DNA of 64,000 bases from Halomicrobium urmianum (lineage in GTDB: Archaea > Halobacteriota > Halobacteria > Halobacteriales > Haloarculaceae): positions 806,001-870,000 of the forward strand of contig NZ_CP084090.1 of the NCBI RefSeq assembly GCF_020217425.1, read 5' to 3'. Below the pieces are notes generated by a model. The model was not told the origin of the DNA and did not search any database. It was given only the letters and a program-made list of their open reading frames with translations. A program made the position numbers and the translations under genes. Positions 41,993 through 51,412 of the stretch are shown piece after piece. Within the stretch, counting starts at the first letter, position 1; every line of letters begins with the position of its first letter.

Positions 41993-43587
41993 CTATCGCC
42001 CGCTCACGTCTCCCTCGACGGATCGGGAGAACCCGAGCACCTCGACAGTGACGGGCGTCCCGGGTTCCGCGTCGGAGAAGTCCATCGACGCGGACCACGA
42101 GCCGTCCGCCTCGACGGTCGGCCGGGCGGTCAGCAGGAACGCGTCGCCGCCCTCGCCGGTGGCAGCGACCGTCAGCGTCGTCCCCGGTGCGACCGTCGTC
42201 GTCCCCGAGACGGTCACCGACTCCGGTGGGATCGAAACCGGCTCCTCGGCGTCGATCGTCGCGCTCCGTTCGACCGCCCGAAACACCGCCGAGACGCTCT
42301 CCTCCTCGCCGTCGGCCACGTACGGGTTGTCGTCCGTGATCGTGAACGTCGCCCGATAGGGCTGCTCGACCTCGAGGCGACCGCTGTCGACGACCGCGAA
42401 GAACCGATCGTTCTCGGCGTCCGTGACGAGCGTGATCGCCTCCAGGGGGACTTCCTCCGGCGGCCGGTTGATCACGTCCGCCTCCTCGACGGTCAGGTCG
42501 TAGCCGTACTCGTCGTTCCGGAGGTCCGCGGCGTCGTCGAGCGTCGCGTACAGGCCCGACGCGTCGACGCGGACGACTGCCCAGTCACCGGTGGCGACCG
42601 ACTGGCGCTCGGTGACCTCCTCGGCGAAGTCGTCCGAGCGGGCGGGGTCCGCTCGCTGCGGAGCGACGCCCGCGACCGCGCCCTCCGTCTCGCGGGGCTG
42701 GAGGGACAGCAGGGTCTCCGCCACCACGCGGCCGTCCACGGACGCCTCGACCGGGTACGGCGCCGAACTGAGCGACGGGTCGGCCCCGGCTATCTCCCGC
42801 TTGACGGTCCGGATCCCGTCCTCGTCGTCTGCCGCCGTGACGGGGGGTCGTCACCACGGCCCGCGACGAACGTGTCGAGTTCGATCGTCACCACGTCGTC
42901 GCCGCTCCCGTCGACGACCGTGAACGAGAGCAAGTAGTTGACGGCCTCGGCTCCGAGCGAGACCCGCACCCGGTCGCGGTCGCCGAGGTCCAGCGTCAGC
43001 GACGCCACGTCGCCCACCTGCTCCTCGACGATGTCGGACTCGAATGCCGGCTCGTCCGCCTCCTCCGTCTCGGTCTCGGTCTCCGTTCTCTCCTGTTCGG
43101 CTTCGGGCGTCGGGGTGGGTGTCGCCGTGTCCTGTGCCGCCTCGATGGAGACGTCCCCGACCATCGTATTCGGGTGGACCTCACAGAGGTACTCGGCCAT
43201 CGCATCGGTCGCCTCGAACTCGACGGTCTGGGTCGCGCCCTCCTCGCTGATGATCTCGCTCCGGATCAGGTCCTCGCCGCTGCCGTCCCGGACGACGAAG
43301 TTGTGCGGCACGCCGTCGACGTTCTCCCAGACAACCTCGTAGCTCCGCCCCGGCACCAGCGTCAGCGTCGGGTTAGTCTCGTCCTCGATGTCGGCCGGCG
43401 CCCGGCCGACCCAGCCGGTCGTGTCGCCGCCGAGTTCGATCTGCTCCGGCTCCGTCTGTGCCGCCCCGAGAACCGGACCGAGACCGATCGCCGTCCCGCC
43501 GACGGCGGCCAGCGAGAGGATCGTCCGCCGCGTCGCAAGCGATACCTGTTCGTCCCCGCCGCGTTCGGCGTTGTCTGAGCTGCCCAT
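41993..43587 (-). pseudogene. Frameshifted cupredoxin/surface-domain protein (two frames, joined at a G6 run)
   Basis: The first frame (43587 to 42848) encodes a Tat-type signal (SLATRRTILSLAAVGG) and a cupredoxin domain with copper ligands His95, Cys135, His138 and Met142 (PHNF; CEVHPNTM). It then continues into a Glu-rich linker and a surface-domain start (LTLDLGDRDRVRVSLGAEAVNYLL). The second frame (42847 to 41993) continues the same domain. The break is at six C on the coding strand (+ strand G-run 42842-42847). A seventh C would restore GDDPP followed by VTAADDEDG and give about 531 aa. Upstream in the second frame is a TGA, so that frame cannot be a separate gene with an earlier start. 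The whole resembles haloarchaeal surface proteins with a BGTF/DUF7827-like module. Confidence 0.75.
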
Positions 43588-43797
43588 AGTCTGTTGGAAA
43601 CCGCGCGTGTCCGGAATCGCCCGCCGTACCGTCCGCCGTCGGAAGCCAGGCCCGAGTTCACTCGGGATGCGACGGACAAAGCGTCCGCTGACCGTTCATC
43701 CGATCACCGCCGGTACGGTCAGCTTATCCAGTCGTGGGCGCCGACGGAAGCGACCACATCCAGAACGCATTTGACCGCCGCACGCCAGTCCGTACTC

Positions 43798-44430
43798 GTG
43801 CCATTCGGCGTCGACGAAGCGGGCAAGGGACCGGTACTGGGGTCGATGTTCGCCGCCGCGGTCCGCTGCGATCCCGCCGACCTGCCTGACGGCGTCGGCG
43901 ACTCGAAGGGCATCCCCGCCGAGCGGCGCGCCGCCCTCGACGTCGAGATCCGCGCGGTCGCCGACGTCGCCGTCGCCGAGGTACCAGTCGACCGCATCGA
44001 CGACCCCGAGACGGACATGAACGCGCTGACCGTCGACGCTCACGGCCGCGCGCTCGCCGGCGTCGCTCGCGACGGCCTGGCGGGCACCGTCGACGCCGGC
44101 GACACCGACGCCGACCGCTTCGGCCGCCGCGTCGCCGAGCGCGTCGACGCTACTGTCACCGTGAACGCCGCCCACGGCGCCGACGAGACCGACCCGCTCG
44201 TGGGCGCCGCCAGCATCGTCGCCAAGGAAGCTCGCGAGGCCCACGTCGACGACCTCCGCGAGGAGTTCGGCGCCGTCGGTAGCGGCTATCCCAGCGACCC
44301 CACGACCCGCGAGTTTCTGGCCGACTACGTCGACTCCAGCGGCGACCTCCCGCCCTGCGCCCGCGCCTCGTGGTCCACCTGCGAGGACGTGCTGGCAGCG
44401 GCCGAGCAGGCCACTCTCGGGGAGTTCTAG
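43798..44430 (+). CDS. rnhB: Ribonuclease HII
   Basis: 210 aa from the GTG at 43798. It cleaves RNA in RNA-DNA hybrids, removing ribonucleotides and primers. The active-site Asp-Glu is in the start, FGVDEAGKG (Asp6, Glu7), with DSKGIP and AASIVAKEAREAHV following in the order known for archaeal RNase HII. The frame extends upstream, but only this GTG gives a normal N-terminus. Confidence 0.92.
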   Translation: MPFGVDEAGKGPVLGSMFAAAVRCDPADLPDGVGDSKGIPAERRAALDVEIRAVADVAVAEVPVDRIDDPETDMNALTVDAHGRALAGVARDGLAGTVDAGDTDADRFGRRVAERVDATVTVNAAHGADETDPLVGAASIVAKEAREAHVDDLREEFGAVGSGYPSDPTTREFLADYVDSSGDLPPCARASWSTCEDVLAAAEQATLGEF

Positions 44431-44474
44431 GCGACGATCGAACGGCTACTACGGACAGTAGGGATAGCATCCTC

Positions 44475-44794
44475 AACAGCCAGAAGGCCCCCGGAGTGTC
44501 GACTCCCGCGGCTCGCTGCGGTCCTCGAGCTTCGCCCTGCGGTCCTTACGTCGCCGGGGTTCGTCGACACTCCGGCCCCTTTCAGTCCCGGCCGGTTCGG
44601 CTGTCCAGGCGGGCGGGATTGAAAGGGGCGCGCCGTTCGCGGAGCGAGACGACGCAAGCACCGTCGTTCGAAAGACGCCGGAGGTGTCTTCCGTGATCAC
44701 GAGAGAGCTTCGCTCTCTCGAACGACAGCGAACGCAGTGAGCAAGGAGCACAGCGAGTCGCAGCCCGCGAACGGCGCGGGGCTTTCTGGCTGTT
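44475..44794. mobile_element. MITE-like element, 320 bp, with 17-bp terminal inverted repeats
   Basis: Left end AACAGCCAGAAGGCCCC (44475-44491), right end GGGGCTTTCTGGCTGTT (44778-44794), inverted with one mismatch. Inside are a 12-bp inverted pair (44491-44502 and 44564-44575), a perfect 8-bp hairpin (44701-44719), and a GGGATTGAAAGGGG motif in the middle. It has no reliable coding frame. Such short, structured, noncoding elements between inverted repeats are usually moved by a transposase in trans; none is nearby. It lies between the ends of rnhB and the convergent secD gene. Confidence 0.65.
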
Positions 44795-44865
44795 CTCGAA
44801 ACAGGTAGCAGCGGTTGCGGTCGCGGTCGAAACGGATCGAGAGAAAGAAGCTGAAACGACGTTTC

Positions 44866-46443
44866 CTAGCGCTCCTCGCCCATGACGAGCGAGCGGAGGA
44901 TGTCGCCGTAGGCGGGGCGAGTCACCAGGACGCCCAGGAGGACGCCGACGATGGTGACGATGGCGAACCCGCGCAGTTGCTGGAGGCTGAGGATGGCCAG
45001 CGGGCTCATGGCGATGATGGTGGTCGCCGCGGCCGCACCGATGACCCACAGGGCCTTCCGGAAGCGGCTCTGGAACACCCTGTCGGTCTGGACGTCGCCC
45101 TGTTGCAGGATGTCGTCGGCGATGATCACCAGGTCGTCCACCCCGGTACCGATGACGGCGATGAACCCGGCGATGTGGCTCAGGTCGAGTGCCAGCCCGA
45201 CGCCGGCGGAGAACCCGAGCAACAGGACCACCTCGGAGAGGGCGGTCAGCACCATCGGGACGGCCACCCGGACGTCGCCGTAGCGTGCGATCACGACGCC
45301 GGAGACGGCCAGGACGGCGGCGATGGCGGCGATGATCGAGTTGATGCGGGCGTCGGATCCGAAGCTCGGGGAGATGAACGAGATCGAGCCCTGGTCGAGC
45401 GCCAGCCCGGTCGGGAGGGCGCCGGCGCGCAGGTTCACGGACAGCTGCTGGGCCTCGCTGAAGTTGTTCGTCGGCAGGCGGAAGCCGGGGTCGCTGGCCC
45501 AGCTCCCGTCCATCATCGACTCGGCCAGGCGGGGCTGCATGCCGAAGCTCCCGACGACGTTGCCCTCGCGGACGATCAGGATACAGGGACCGTTCTCGCC
45601 GGGCCAGCCGCAGCGGCTCCCGCCGGTGCTGGCGATGCCGGTCTCGACCATGTCCCGCTGGAACTGCTGGGCGGTGTCGCCCTGCTGGACGCTCACGGAG
45701 ACGTACGGGTTCCCGGCCTGGCTCGTCTGCGGGACGCCGATGCTCGTGAAGTCGTCGTTGGTCGCGACCGTCCGGTTGACGAAGGTGCCGTTCTCGTTCT
45801 CGTGGTAGGCCCGGACCTCGACCTGACCGGTGCCGCTCAGCAGCTCGCGAACCTCGGAGCTGTTGGCGTTGGGGACCTCGGCGACGACGAAGTAGCGGTC
45901 CTCGCTGACGGAGTAGATCGACCGCACCTGCCCGCCCTGGATGCCGGTCTCGTCGATCTTGTTCTGGAGGACCTCGACGACCTCGCCGCGCGTGTCGCTG
46001 GTGACGCCCTGCCGGACCTGGCCGGGCGAGAAGCCGGCCGCTTCGACGGCCGACCTGACGTCCGACTGGGAGGCGTTAGCGCTGCGGACCTCGATGGCCC
46101 AGCCGTTACCCGACGTGCCCGTGGGCGGGACGGCCGCGACGTCGCGGGCGGACACGCCGTCGAGGTTCCCGGCGACCTCGGACTGGACGGTGGTCCGGTC
46201 GGCGCCGTCGTACTCGATACCGGTCGCGGTCCAGCCGTTCAGCGGCGCCTGGACGCGCGTCCCGCCGGAGAGTTCCAGCCCGTAGCGGAGATTCGTCGGG
46301 CCGTCGGTAGTCGTGGCGTTGGCCGCGGTGGCGTTGCTGCCGTCGGTGCCGCCGCCGACGCCGGGGCCGAACAGCAGGAACAGGCTCGCGAGCACGGCGA
46401 CGACGAGCAGCGTGATCCGGAGGTTGTCGCGGATCCGGCTCAT
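44866..46443 (-). CDS. secD: Protein-export membrane protein SecD
   Basis: 525 aa. Together with SecF it uses ion flow to aid translocation through SecYEG. Six membrane helices are spread as one N-terminal and five C-terminal segments around a large extracellular domain. The region LGLALDLSHIAGFIAVIGTGVDDLVIIADDI and QGSISFISPSF are the SecD/SecF-type motifs. Start at 46443 overlaps the secF stop by 4 nt (TGA/ATG), indicating translation coupling in the order secF-secD. Confidence 0.92.
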   Translation of the reverse strand: MSRIRDNLRITLLVVAVLASLFLLFGPGVGGGTDGSNATAANATTTDGPTNLRYGLELSGGTRVQAPLNGWTATGIEYDGADRTTVQSEVAGNLDGVSARDVAAVPPTGTSGNGWAIEVRSANASQSDVRSAVEAAGFSPGQVRQGVTSDTRGEVVEVLQNKIDETGIQGGQVRSIYSVSEDRYFVVAEVPNANSSEVRELLSGTGQVEVRAYHENENGTFVNRTVATNDDFTSIGVPQTSQAGNPYVSVSVQQGDTAQQFQRDMVETGIASTGGSRCGWPGENGPCILIVREGNVVGSFGMQPRLAESMMDGSWASDPGFRLPTNNFSEAQQLSVNLRAGALPTGLALDQGSISFISPSFGSDARINSIIAAIAAVLAVSGVVIARYGDVRVAVPMVLTALSEVVLLLGFSAGVGLALDLSHIAGFIAVIGTGVDDLVIIADDILQQGDVQTDRVFQSRFRKALWVIGAAAATTIIAMSPLAILSLQQLRGFAIVTIVGVLLGVLVTRPAYGDILRSLVMGEER

Positions 46444-47309
46444 CGGTTCACCCCCTCGTAGACGTACCAGCGCAGCAGCGTGACGTTCATCATGTAGGTG
46501 TTCATCAGGTCCGCCGCCAGCCCGAACACGAGCACGAGTCCGATGGCGGTCAGAAGCTGAACCCCGAACAGCCAGGCGGTGAACGCCATGGCGGCCATGG
46601 CGCACAGCGACGTGATCGTCATCGTGACGCCGGTGCGCATCGCCCGGTAGGTCGACTCGTAGAAGTCGCCAGAGCGGCGCAGGACGTGCGTGTTCAGCAG
46701 GATGTCGGAGTCGACGCTGTAACCGATGATCATCAGGAGCGCGGCGACGGTACCGAGTGTCAGCTCGATCCCGAAGACGTTCATCAGGGCGACCGGAATC
46801 ACGATGTCGGAGAAGGCCGACAGGACGACGGCGATGGAGGGAACGAACGTCCGGAACAGGGCGAACACGAGGACGCTCATCCCAAGGAAGGCGACGCCGA
46901 CGCCGATCAGCGCCGTCCGCTGGACGCTCTCCCCGAAGCTGGGACTGATCTGGTTGAGTCCGCGGTTCTCCAGATTCGACGCCGAGGAGACGGCGCTTTC
47001 GACCGCCTGCGAATCCGCGTCCGGCCCGAACGTGACGATGTACTCGCCGCTGGCCTGGGCGTACTGAACCTCGGAGATTTCCTGATCGAAGGCGGAGCGA
47101 ATCGCCGCTTCGCCGCCACCGTCGGTGACGGCCACGCGCAACTGGGTCCCGCCCGTGAAGTCTGTCCCCATGTTCACCGGCGCTCCGTTCAGGAACGTCC
47201 AGGCGAGGAGGACCAGCAGGGCGACCCCGAGCACCGCCAGCGGAACCGCGATGAGCTGGCGGTTCGAGTACCGCGTGTAATCGACTTCCGGTACCTCGAA
47301 TGCGACCAT
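46440..47309 (-). CDS. secF: Protein-export membrane protein SecF
   Basis: 289 aa with one N-terminal helix, a soluble domain (residues about 55-125) and five C-terminal helices. It carries GTDFTGGTQL and SVDSDILLNTHVLR, the SecF signature segments. A TATA-like GGGATATAAGAAGG (minus strand, near 47344-47352) lies upstream of the ATG at 47309. It is followed by secD with a 4-nt overlap; the two form an operon. Confidence 0.93.
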   Translation of the reverse strand: MVAFEVPEVDYTRYSNRQLIAVPLAVLGVALLVLLAWTFLNGAPVNMGTDFTGGTQLRVAVTDGGGEAAIRSAFDQEISEVQYAQASGEYIVTFGPDADSQAVESAVSSASNLENRGLNQISPSFGESVQRTALIGVGVAFLGMSVLVFALFRTFVPSIAVVLSAFSDIVIPVALMNVFGIELTLGTVAALLMIIGYSVDSDILLNTHVLRRSGDFYESTYRAMRTGVTMTITSLCAMAAMAFTAWLFGVQLLTAIGLVLVFGLAADLMNTYMMNVTLLRWYVYEGVNR

Positions 47310-47343
47310 GGGCGTGGGTGTGCCACCTGCCCGAATAAGCCTT

Positions 47344-47352
47344 CTTATATCC
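47344..47352 (-). promoter_or_regulatory. TATA-like box for the secF-secD operon
   Basis: On the minus strand GGATATAAG lies about 35-43 nt ahead of the secF ATG at 47309, so a leader of about 10 nt is expected. Confidence 0.6.
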
Positions 47353-47439
47353 CAGAAGTTGACGGCTGCCGATCCGCCCGCTCGCGGCGGCGACGCGCGT
47401 CCGGGAGAGCCTTGTCTGTGGGGCCCGTTACCGTCCAGT

Positions 47440-47745
47440 ATGGAACCAGCCACTGACGTCGTGCTGTCGTACCCGAGCGACCTGAGCGACTGGGGCCGCG
47501 ACGCCGTCGACCGCTCCTCCTTTCGCGCCTACCTCCGGACGGCCCACGACGAGGCGCGCGAGGGCGACGTCTGGGAGGAGTTCACCGGCGTCGGCTGCTG
47601 CGGGGACACGCTGGACGTCCCGCTGCGGGTCGAGCGCGTCGCTGGCGGGCCGGCGATCACCGACGAGACGGCCTTCGAGTTCGTCGACCGCGAGGAAGTC
47701 ACCGGGGGCGGCGGCTGGCAGGTCCAGAGCGCGGCCGGGCCGTAG
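47440..47745 (+). CDS. Small hypothetical protein
   Basis: 101 aa, not recognised. It has no membrane segment. A short Cys pair occurs in GVGCCGDTLDVPL, near residue 50, followed by a beta-rich segment (LRVERVAGGPAITDETAFEFVD). The Cys-Cys pair may be a metal or redox site. It is convergent with the gene at 47758..48219. Confidence 0.6.
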   Translation: MEPATDVVLSYPSDLSDWGRDAVDRSSFRAYLRTAHDEAREGDVWEEFTGVGCCGDTLDVPLRVERVAGGPAITDETAFEFVDREEVTGGGGWQVQSAAGP

Positions 47746-47757
47746 CACGCGGACGTC

Positions 47758-48219
47758 TCACTCCGGCAGGTAGCGCACGCTGACGACGCCGTCGTCGGCC
47801 CGGACCTCCACGCGGTCGACGCCGAGGCGGGCTGCCCGCGCCACGGTCTCCTCGTCCGCGATCACGTCCGCGACGGCCGAGTCGGTCCGGTCGGCGTCGA
47901 CCGTCAGGACGTGGAGTTCGCCCTCGCCGGCCCGCTCGCGGCGGGTGACCTCGCCGACGTCCTGCTCGGCCGCGACGTCGCGGGCCTGCGCAGTGGGCTC
48001 GAGATCGCTGCGCTCGACGGGGATCGTCCGACGAGCCTCGACCTCGGCCACGTGGTATGCCACTTCCAGGGGCGGCTCCGGTTCGACGGTTCCCTCGAGG
48101 ACCATCCGGTCCTCAAGGTCCGGGTTCTCCGAGAGCGTCACGACCTGTCCGTCTTCCACGTCGCGCAGCGTCGCCGTCTCCTCGTCGGCGGCGACGACGA
48201 GGAACGTGCCGGTCTTCAT
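47758..48219 (-). CDS. Conserved haloarchaeal hypothetical protein
   Basis: 153 aa with a two-part layout: an N-terminal beta-rich region (GTFLVVAADEETATLRDVEDGQVVTLSENPDLE) and a C-terminal alpha-beta part (VDADRTDSAVADVIADEETVARAARLGVDRVEVRADDGVVSVRYLPE). It may match the DUF5812 group of haloarchaea; I could not check. Function unknown. It is 70 nt before the membrane-protein gene at 48290..48973, on the same strand. Confidence 0.65.
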   Translation of the reverse strand: MKTGTFLVVAADEETATLRDVEDGQVVTLSENPDLEDRMVLEGTVEPEPPLEVAYHVAEVEARRTIPVERSDLEPTAQARDVAAEQDVGEVTRRERAGEGELHVLTVDADRTDSAVADVIADEETVARAARLGVDRVEVRADDGVVSVRYLPE

Positions 48220-48289
48220 GGGCGGTCGTACTCGGTCCCCGCCCTTTGCCCCGTCGGTCCGCGGCGGCTGTGACCCTCGCGGGGGGCTG

Positions 48290-48973
48290 TCACTGTCGCC
48301 AGCGGCGAGCGACGAGCCACATGACGACGGCGACGGCCGTCGGCGGAACCAGCCCGGCCAGCGCCGGGAGCGCGTAGAGCGCGTCGACCACGGGCGCGAG
48401 CGGGCCGTCGGCCGGCTGTCGCAGCGACGGCGGGACAGAGATCACGAGCGCGACGTACAGCGACGCGACGAAGCCGAATCCCAGCGCGCCCAGCGTCGCG
48501 TCGTAGCCGGCGTCGCCCCGTCCGCGGCGGTGGCGGCGGGCGACGAACAGCAGCGGCGCGACCAGCGGCACGACGACGAGGAACCCGACGAAGACGAAGA
48601 AGGCCCGCGAGAACGTGAAGCTCCCGCCGACGGCCCCGCCCGTCTCCCCCAGCAGGACGACCACGCCGAGCGAGAACAGGAGCGCCACGAGCAGCGTCAG
48701 CAGGACGCCGACGACGGCGTACGCGCGTAACAGCCACGACTCGCTGGCCCGGACGGCGTAGGGCGCCGCGCCGACGACGCCGCCGTAGGCGTCCCCGTCG
48801 TCCGCGTCGGGGTCGGCGGCCGCCGTTCCGTCGGCGCCGTACGCGCTCTCGACGCTCTCGGCTTCGCTGCTCGCCGTTCCGGGACCGCTCCCCGCCGTCG
48901 CGCTCCCGTCGCCGGCGTCGGCGTCGCTCGCACCGCTCGCGGTCCCGTCGGCGGCGGACCCGTCCCCTGCCAT
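48290..48973 (-). CDS. Hypothetical membrane protein with disordered N-terminus
   Basis: 227 aa. Residues 1-60 are a low-complexity Ala/Ser/Gly/Asp tract; residues about 80-227 form four or five hydrophobic helices with a basic loop (ARRHRRGRGD). No known domain. It is divergent from pgi, whose ATG is 91 nt away. Confidence 0.65.
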   Translation of the reverse strand: MAGDGSAADGTASGASDADAGDGSATAGSGPGTASSEAESVESAYGADGTAAADPDADDGDAYGGVVGAAPYAVRASESWLLRAYAVVGVLLTLLVALLFSLGVVVLLGETGGAVGGSFTFSRAFFVFVGFLVVVPLVAPLLFVARRHRRGRGDAGYDATLGALGFGFVASLYVALVISVPPSLRQPADGPLAPVVDALYALPALAGLVPPTAVAVVMWLVARRWRQ

Positions 48974-49030
48974 GGCCGGCGCTTCGCGGCCCCGGAGGTT
49001 AAACGGCGTGATGACCGTCGAAGGTGGGCG

Positions 49031-49040
49031 GTACTTTTGT
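49031..49040 (+). promoter_or_regulatory. TATA-like box for pgi
   Basis: GTACTTTTGT lies 24-33 nt ahead of the ATG at 49064, in the short divergent region with the membrane-protein gene. Leaderless spacing. Confidence 0.55.
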
Positions 49041-49063
49041 GTCCGGTAGCCGTCTCCCGATCC

Positions 49064-50362
49064 ATGGAAGTCGACATCGGTAACGCGCTCGCCGAGGCGG
49101 CCGACCCGGGCATCGACCGGTCGGCGCTTGAAGACCTGAACGAGCGCGTCGCGGAGGCCCACGAGCGCATCGAGCGCGGGCGGGCGGACGGCGAGTTCGG
49201 CTACGCCGCGCTGAACCTGCCCGAGCGGACCGATCCCGACGAGATCCGCGAGGCGGTCGCGCCCGTCGCGGACGCCGAGACCGTGCTGACGGTCGGCATC
49301 GGCGGCAGCGCGCTGGGCGCGCGGACGATATCGACCGCGCTCGGCCCCGACGCCGGCGCGAATCACCTCGTGCTGGACAACGTCGACCCGGAGCACGTCC
49401 GGCGCGTACTCGACGGGGTCGACCTCGAATCGGCGGCGGTCAACGTCGTCTCCCGGTCGGGCACCACCGCGGAGACGCTGGCGAACTTCCTCGTCGTGCG
49501 CGAGGCGATGGAGTCGGCCGGCGTCGACTGGAGCGAGCGGACGGTCGTGACCACCGGCGAGTCCGGGCCGCTGGCCGAACTCGCGACCGAGCGAGACCTG
49601 CCGCGACTGGCCGTCCCGGAGGGGGTTCCCGGCCGGTTCTCGGCGCTGTCGTCGGTCGGGCTCGTCCCCGCGGCCATCCTCGGGATCGACCTCGACGGGC
49701 TGCTCGCGGGGGCCCGGGAGGCCGCCGACGGGCTGGCGACCTCGCTGTTCGACTGCCCGGGCTACGCCTACGGCGCGACCGCCGTCGCGCTGGAGGATCG
49801 CGGCGCGACGATCAACGCGTTCGTGCCCTACAGCGAGCGCCTGGAGCCGTTCGCGGAGTGGTTCGCCCAGCTGTGGGCCGAGAGCCTCGGGAAGGAGGGC
49901 CGCGGCCAGACCCCGGCGCGAGCGCTGGGCGCGACCGACCAGCACTCCCAGCTCCAGCTCTACCGGGCCGGCCGCGCCGACAAGCTCGTGACCTTCCTGC
50001 GCCCGCGCGAGCGCCCCGAGCAGCGGGTCCCCGACGTCGAGCACGACGACCTCGCGTACCTCGCCGGGACCGACCTGGGGGAGCTGCTGGACACCGAACT
50101 GCGGGCGACCGAGGCCAGCCTCGCCGAGGCGGAGCGCCCGAGCGTCCGCGTGGAGGTCGACGCGCTGGATGCCCGCGGGCTCGGGAGCCTCCTCTACGGC
50201 ATGGAGGCCGCCTGCGTCATGGCCGGTGAGCTGACCGACGTGGACACGTTCACCCAGCCTGCCGTCGAGTGGGGCAAGGAGGCCGCGCGCGACGCCCTCG
50301 CCGGCGAGTCGACCGATCGGACGCGGGCGATGGACGAGAAGAGCGAACTGCGCGTCGACTGA
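49064..50362 (+). CDS. pgi: Glucose-6-phosphate isomerase
   Basis: 432 aa. It interconverts glucose-6-phosphate and fructose-6-phosphate. The SIS-domain motifs are visible: VGIGGSALGAR near residue 75 and VSRSGTTAETLANF near 130. The C-terminal GKEGRGQTPARALGATDQHSQLQLY region includes the Glu/His/Gln residues of PGI catalysis. It is shorter than bacterial PGI (about 550) but in the range of other archaeal PGI-type proteins. Downstream is the CPBP protease gene, 80 nt away. Confidence 0.9.
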   Translation: MEVDIGNALAEAADPGIDRSALEDLNERVAEAHERIERGRADGEFGYAALNLPERTDPDEIREAVAPVADAETVLTVGIGGSALGARTISTALGPDAGANHLVLDNVDPEHVRRVLDGVDLESAAVNVVSRSGTTAETLANFLVVREAMESAGVDWSERTVVTTGESGPLAELATERDLPRLAVPEGVPGRFSALSSVGLVPAAILGIDLDGLLAGAREAADGLATSLFDCPGYAYGATAVALEDRGATINAFVPYSERLEPFAEWFAQLWAESLGKEGRGQTPARALGATDQHSQLQLYRAGRADKLVTFLRPRERPEQRVPDVEHDDLAYLAGTDLGELLDTELRATEASLAEAERPSVRVEVDALDARGLGSLLYGMEAACVMAGELTDVDTFTQPAVEWGKEAARDALAGESTDRTRAMDEKSELRVD

Positions 50363-50410
50363 CCGGCGTCCTCGCCCCGGAGCGCGCTCTCCGCGGCGCG
50401 TCAACGGGGG

Positions 50411-50420
50411 CTATATACGG
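50411..50420 (+). promoter_or_regulatory. TATA-like box for the CPBP protease gene
   Basis: CTATATACGG lies 23-32 nt ahead of the ATG at 50443. It is a strong TATA-like box with leaderless spacing. Confidence 0.65.
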
Positions 50421-50442
50421 GCCGGGACCGAAGCCCTCGGCG

Positions 50443-51204
50443 ATGAGTTCGGACCTCTATCGGCCCGCCGACACCGAGGTGCAGGTTCAGTCGGTGTTAC
50501 ACGCGGTCGGGATCGTCGCGCTGGCCTTCGGTGCGGGGGTCATCCTCTCGCTCGTCGGCGTCGTCGGGGTAGGGATACTGACCGGGAACGTGGGGGGCTC
50601 CTCGCTGGCGACCAGCGTCGTCGGGAGCGTCCTGCAGTTCGCCGGATTCATCCTCGTCGTCGTCGCCTATCTCGCCGTCAATGACGACTACGACCTCGTC
50701 GACTGGCGCGTCCCGACGCTCTCGGACGTCGTCTGGATGGCGGCGGCCTTCGCGGGGTTGCTCGTGTCGGTGTGGATCGTCGGTGCCATCGCCACGGCGC
50801 TGGGCGTCGAGAGCGCGCAGAATCAGGTCATCGTACAGGGCCAGCAGGATCCCCGCCTCTTTCTCTACATGATCCCGATCACGATCCTGCTCGTGGGTCC
50901 GGGAGAGGAACTCCTCTTCCGAGGGGCCGTCCAGGGGCTACTGCGCCGGGCGTTCGGTCCAGCCCCGGCCATCGCCGGCGCGAGTGTCCTCTTCGGCACG
51001 GCACACGTCGTCGCCCTGATCGGCTCCGACACCGGGATCTTCACGTACATCGCCGTGGCCGCCATCCTCGGCGTCATCCTCGGGAGCGTCTACGAGTACA
51101 CGGACAACATCGTCGTCCCGATCGTCGTCCACGGGTTCTGGAACGCCATGATCTTCGCCGCGCAGTACGCCATAGCGGTCTACGACGTCCCGATGCCGCA
51201 GTAA
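50443..51204 (+). CDS. CPBP intramembrane glutamic metalloprotease
   Basis: 253 aa with about eight helices. The active-site motif EELLFRG gives Glu155, Glu156 and Arg160, followed by FGTAHVVAL with His188 and VVHGFWNAM with another His near 234; together these define the Abi/CPBP (CAAX protease-like) family. Substrates in archaea are unknown; in other organisms it acts on membrane proteins or bacteriocin precursors. TATA-like box and ATG at 50443 fit well. Confidence 0.88.
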   Translation: MSSDLYRPADTEVQVQSVLHAVGIVALAFGAGVILSLVGVVGVGILTGNVGGSSLATSVVGSVLQFAGFILVVVAYLAVNDDYDLVDWRVPTLSDVVWMAAAFAGLLVSVWIVGAIATALGVESAQNQVIVQGQQDPRLFLYMIPITILLVGPGEELLFRGAVQGLLRRAFGPAPAIAGASVLFGTAHVVALIGSDTGIFTYIAVAAILGVILGSVYEYTDNIVVPIVVHGFWNAMIFAAQYAIAVYDVPMPQ

Positions 51205-51268
51205 CACCGCACGAGTCAGAGGGCCGTCTGACGGAGCTTTATGCGGTCCTCTGAGAGACGCGTGTGCA

Positions 51269-51412
51269 ATGCCGACCCGATACACGGTCGCCTGCGACGA
51301 CGAGCAAGCGCGGGCGGTCGAGCGGCTCGCCCACCGGTACGGAATCAGCGAGGAGGCCGTCGTCGAGCAGCTGATCGACCTCGGCCTCGAATCGATCGAG
51401 GAGCGGTCCTAG
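51269..51412 (+). CDS. Small ribbon-helix-helix-like protein
   Basis: 47 aa, MPTRYTVACDDEQARAVERLAHRYG... with the pattern of a short beta-strand followed by two helices (EEAVVEQLIDLGLESIEERS). It resembles RHH DNA-binding proteins such as CopG but is shorter. Its stop overlaps the convergent nob1 stop by 4 nt (CTAG at 51409-51412). Not recognised further. Confidence 0.6.
   Translation: MPTRYTVACDDEQARAVERLAHRYGISEEAVVEQLIDLGLESIEERS

Noticed and set aside
42842-42847. Programmed -1 frameshift in the cupredoxin gene.
   Set aside because: A C-run of six can allow slippage, but no downstream pseudoknot or usual slippery heptamer is seen, and a one-base deletion or a sequencing error is simpler.
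44431-44865. A small gene inside the MITE-like element.
   Set aside because: Open frames here contain repeated Arg/Ser/Glu-rich stretches from the palindromes, without a start signal or conserved composition.
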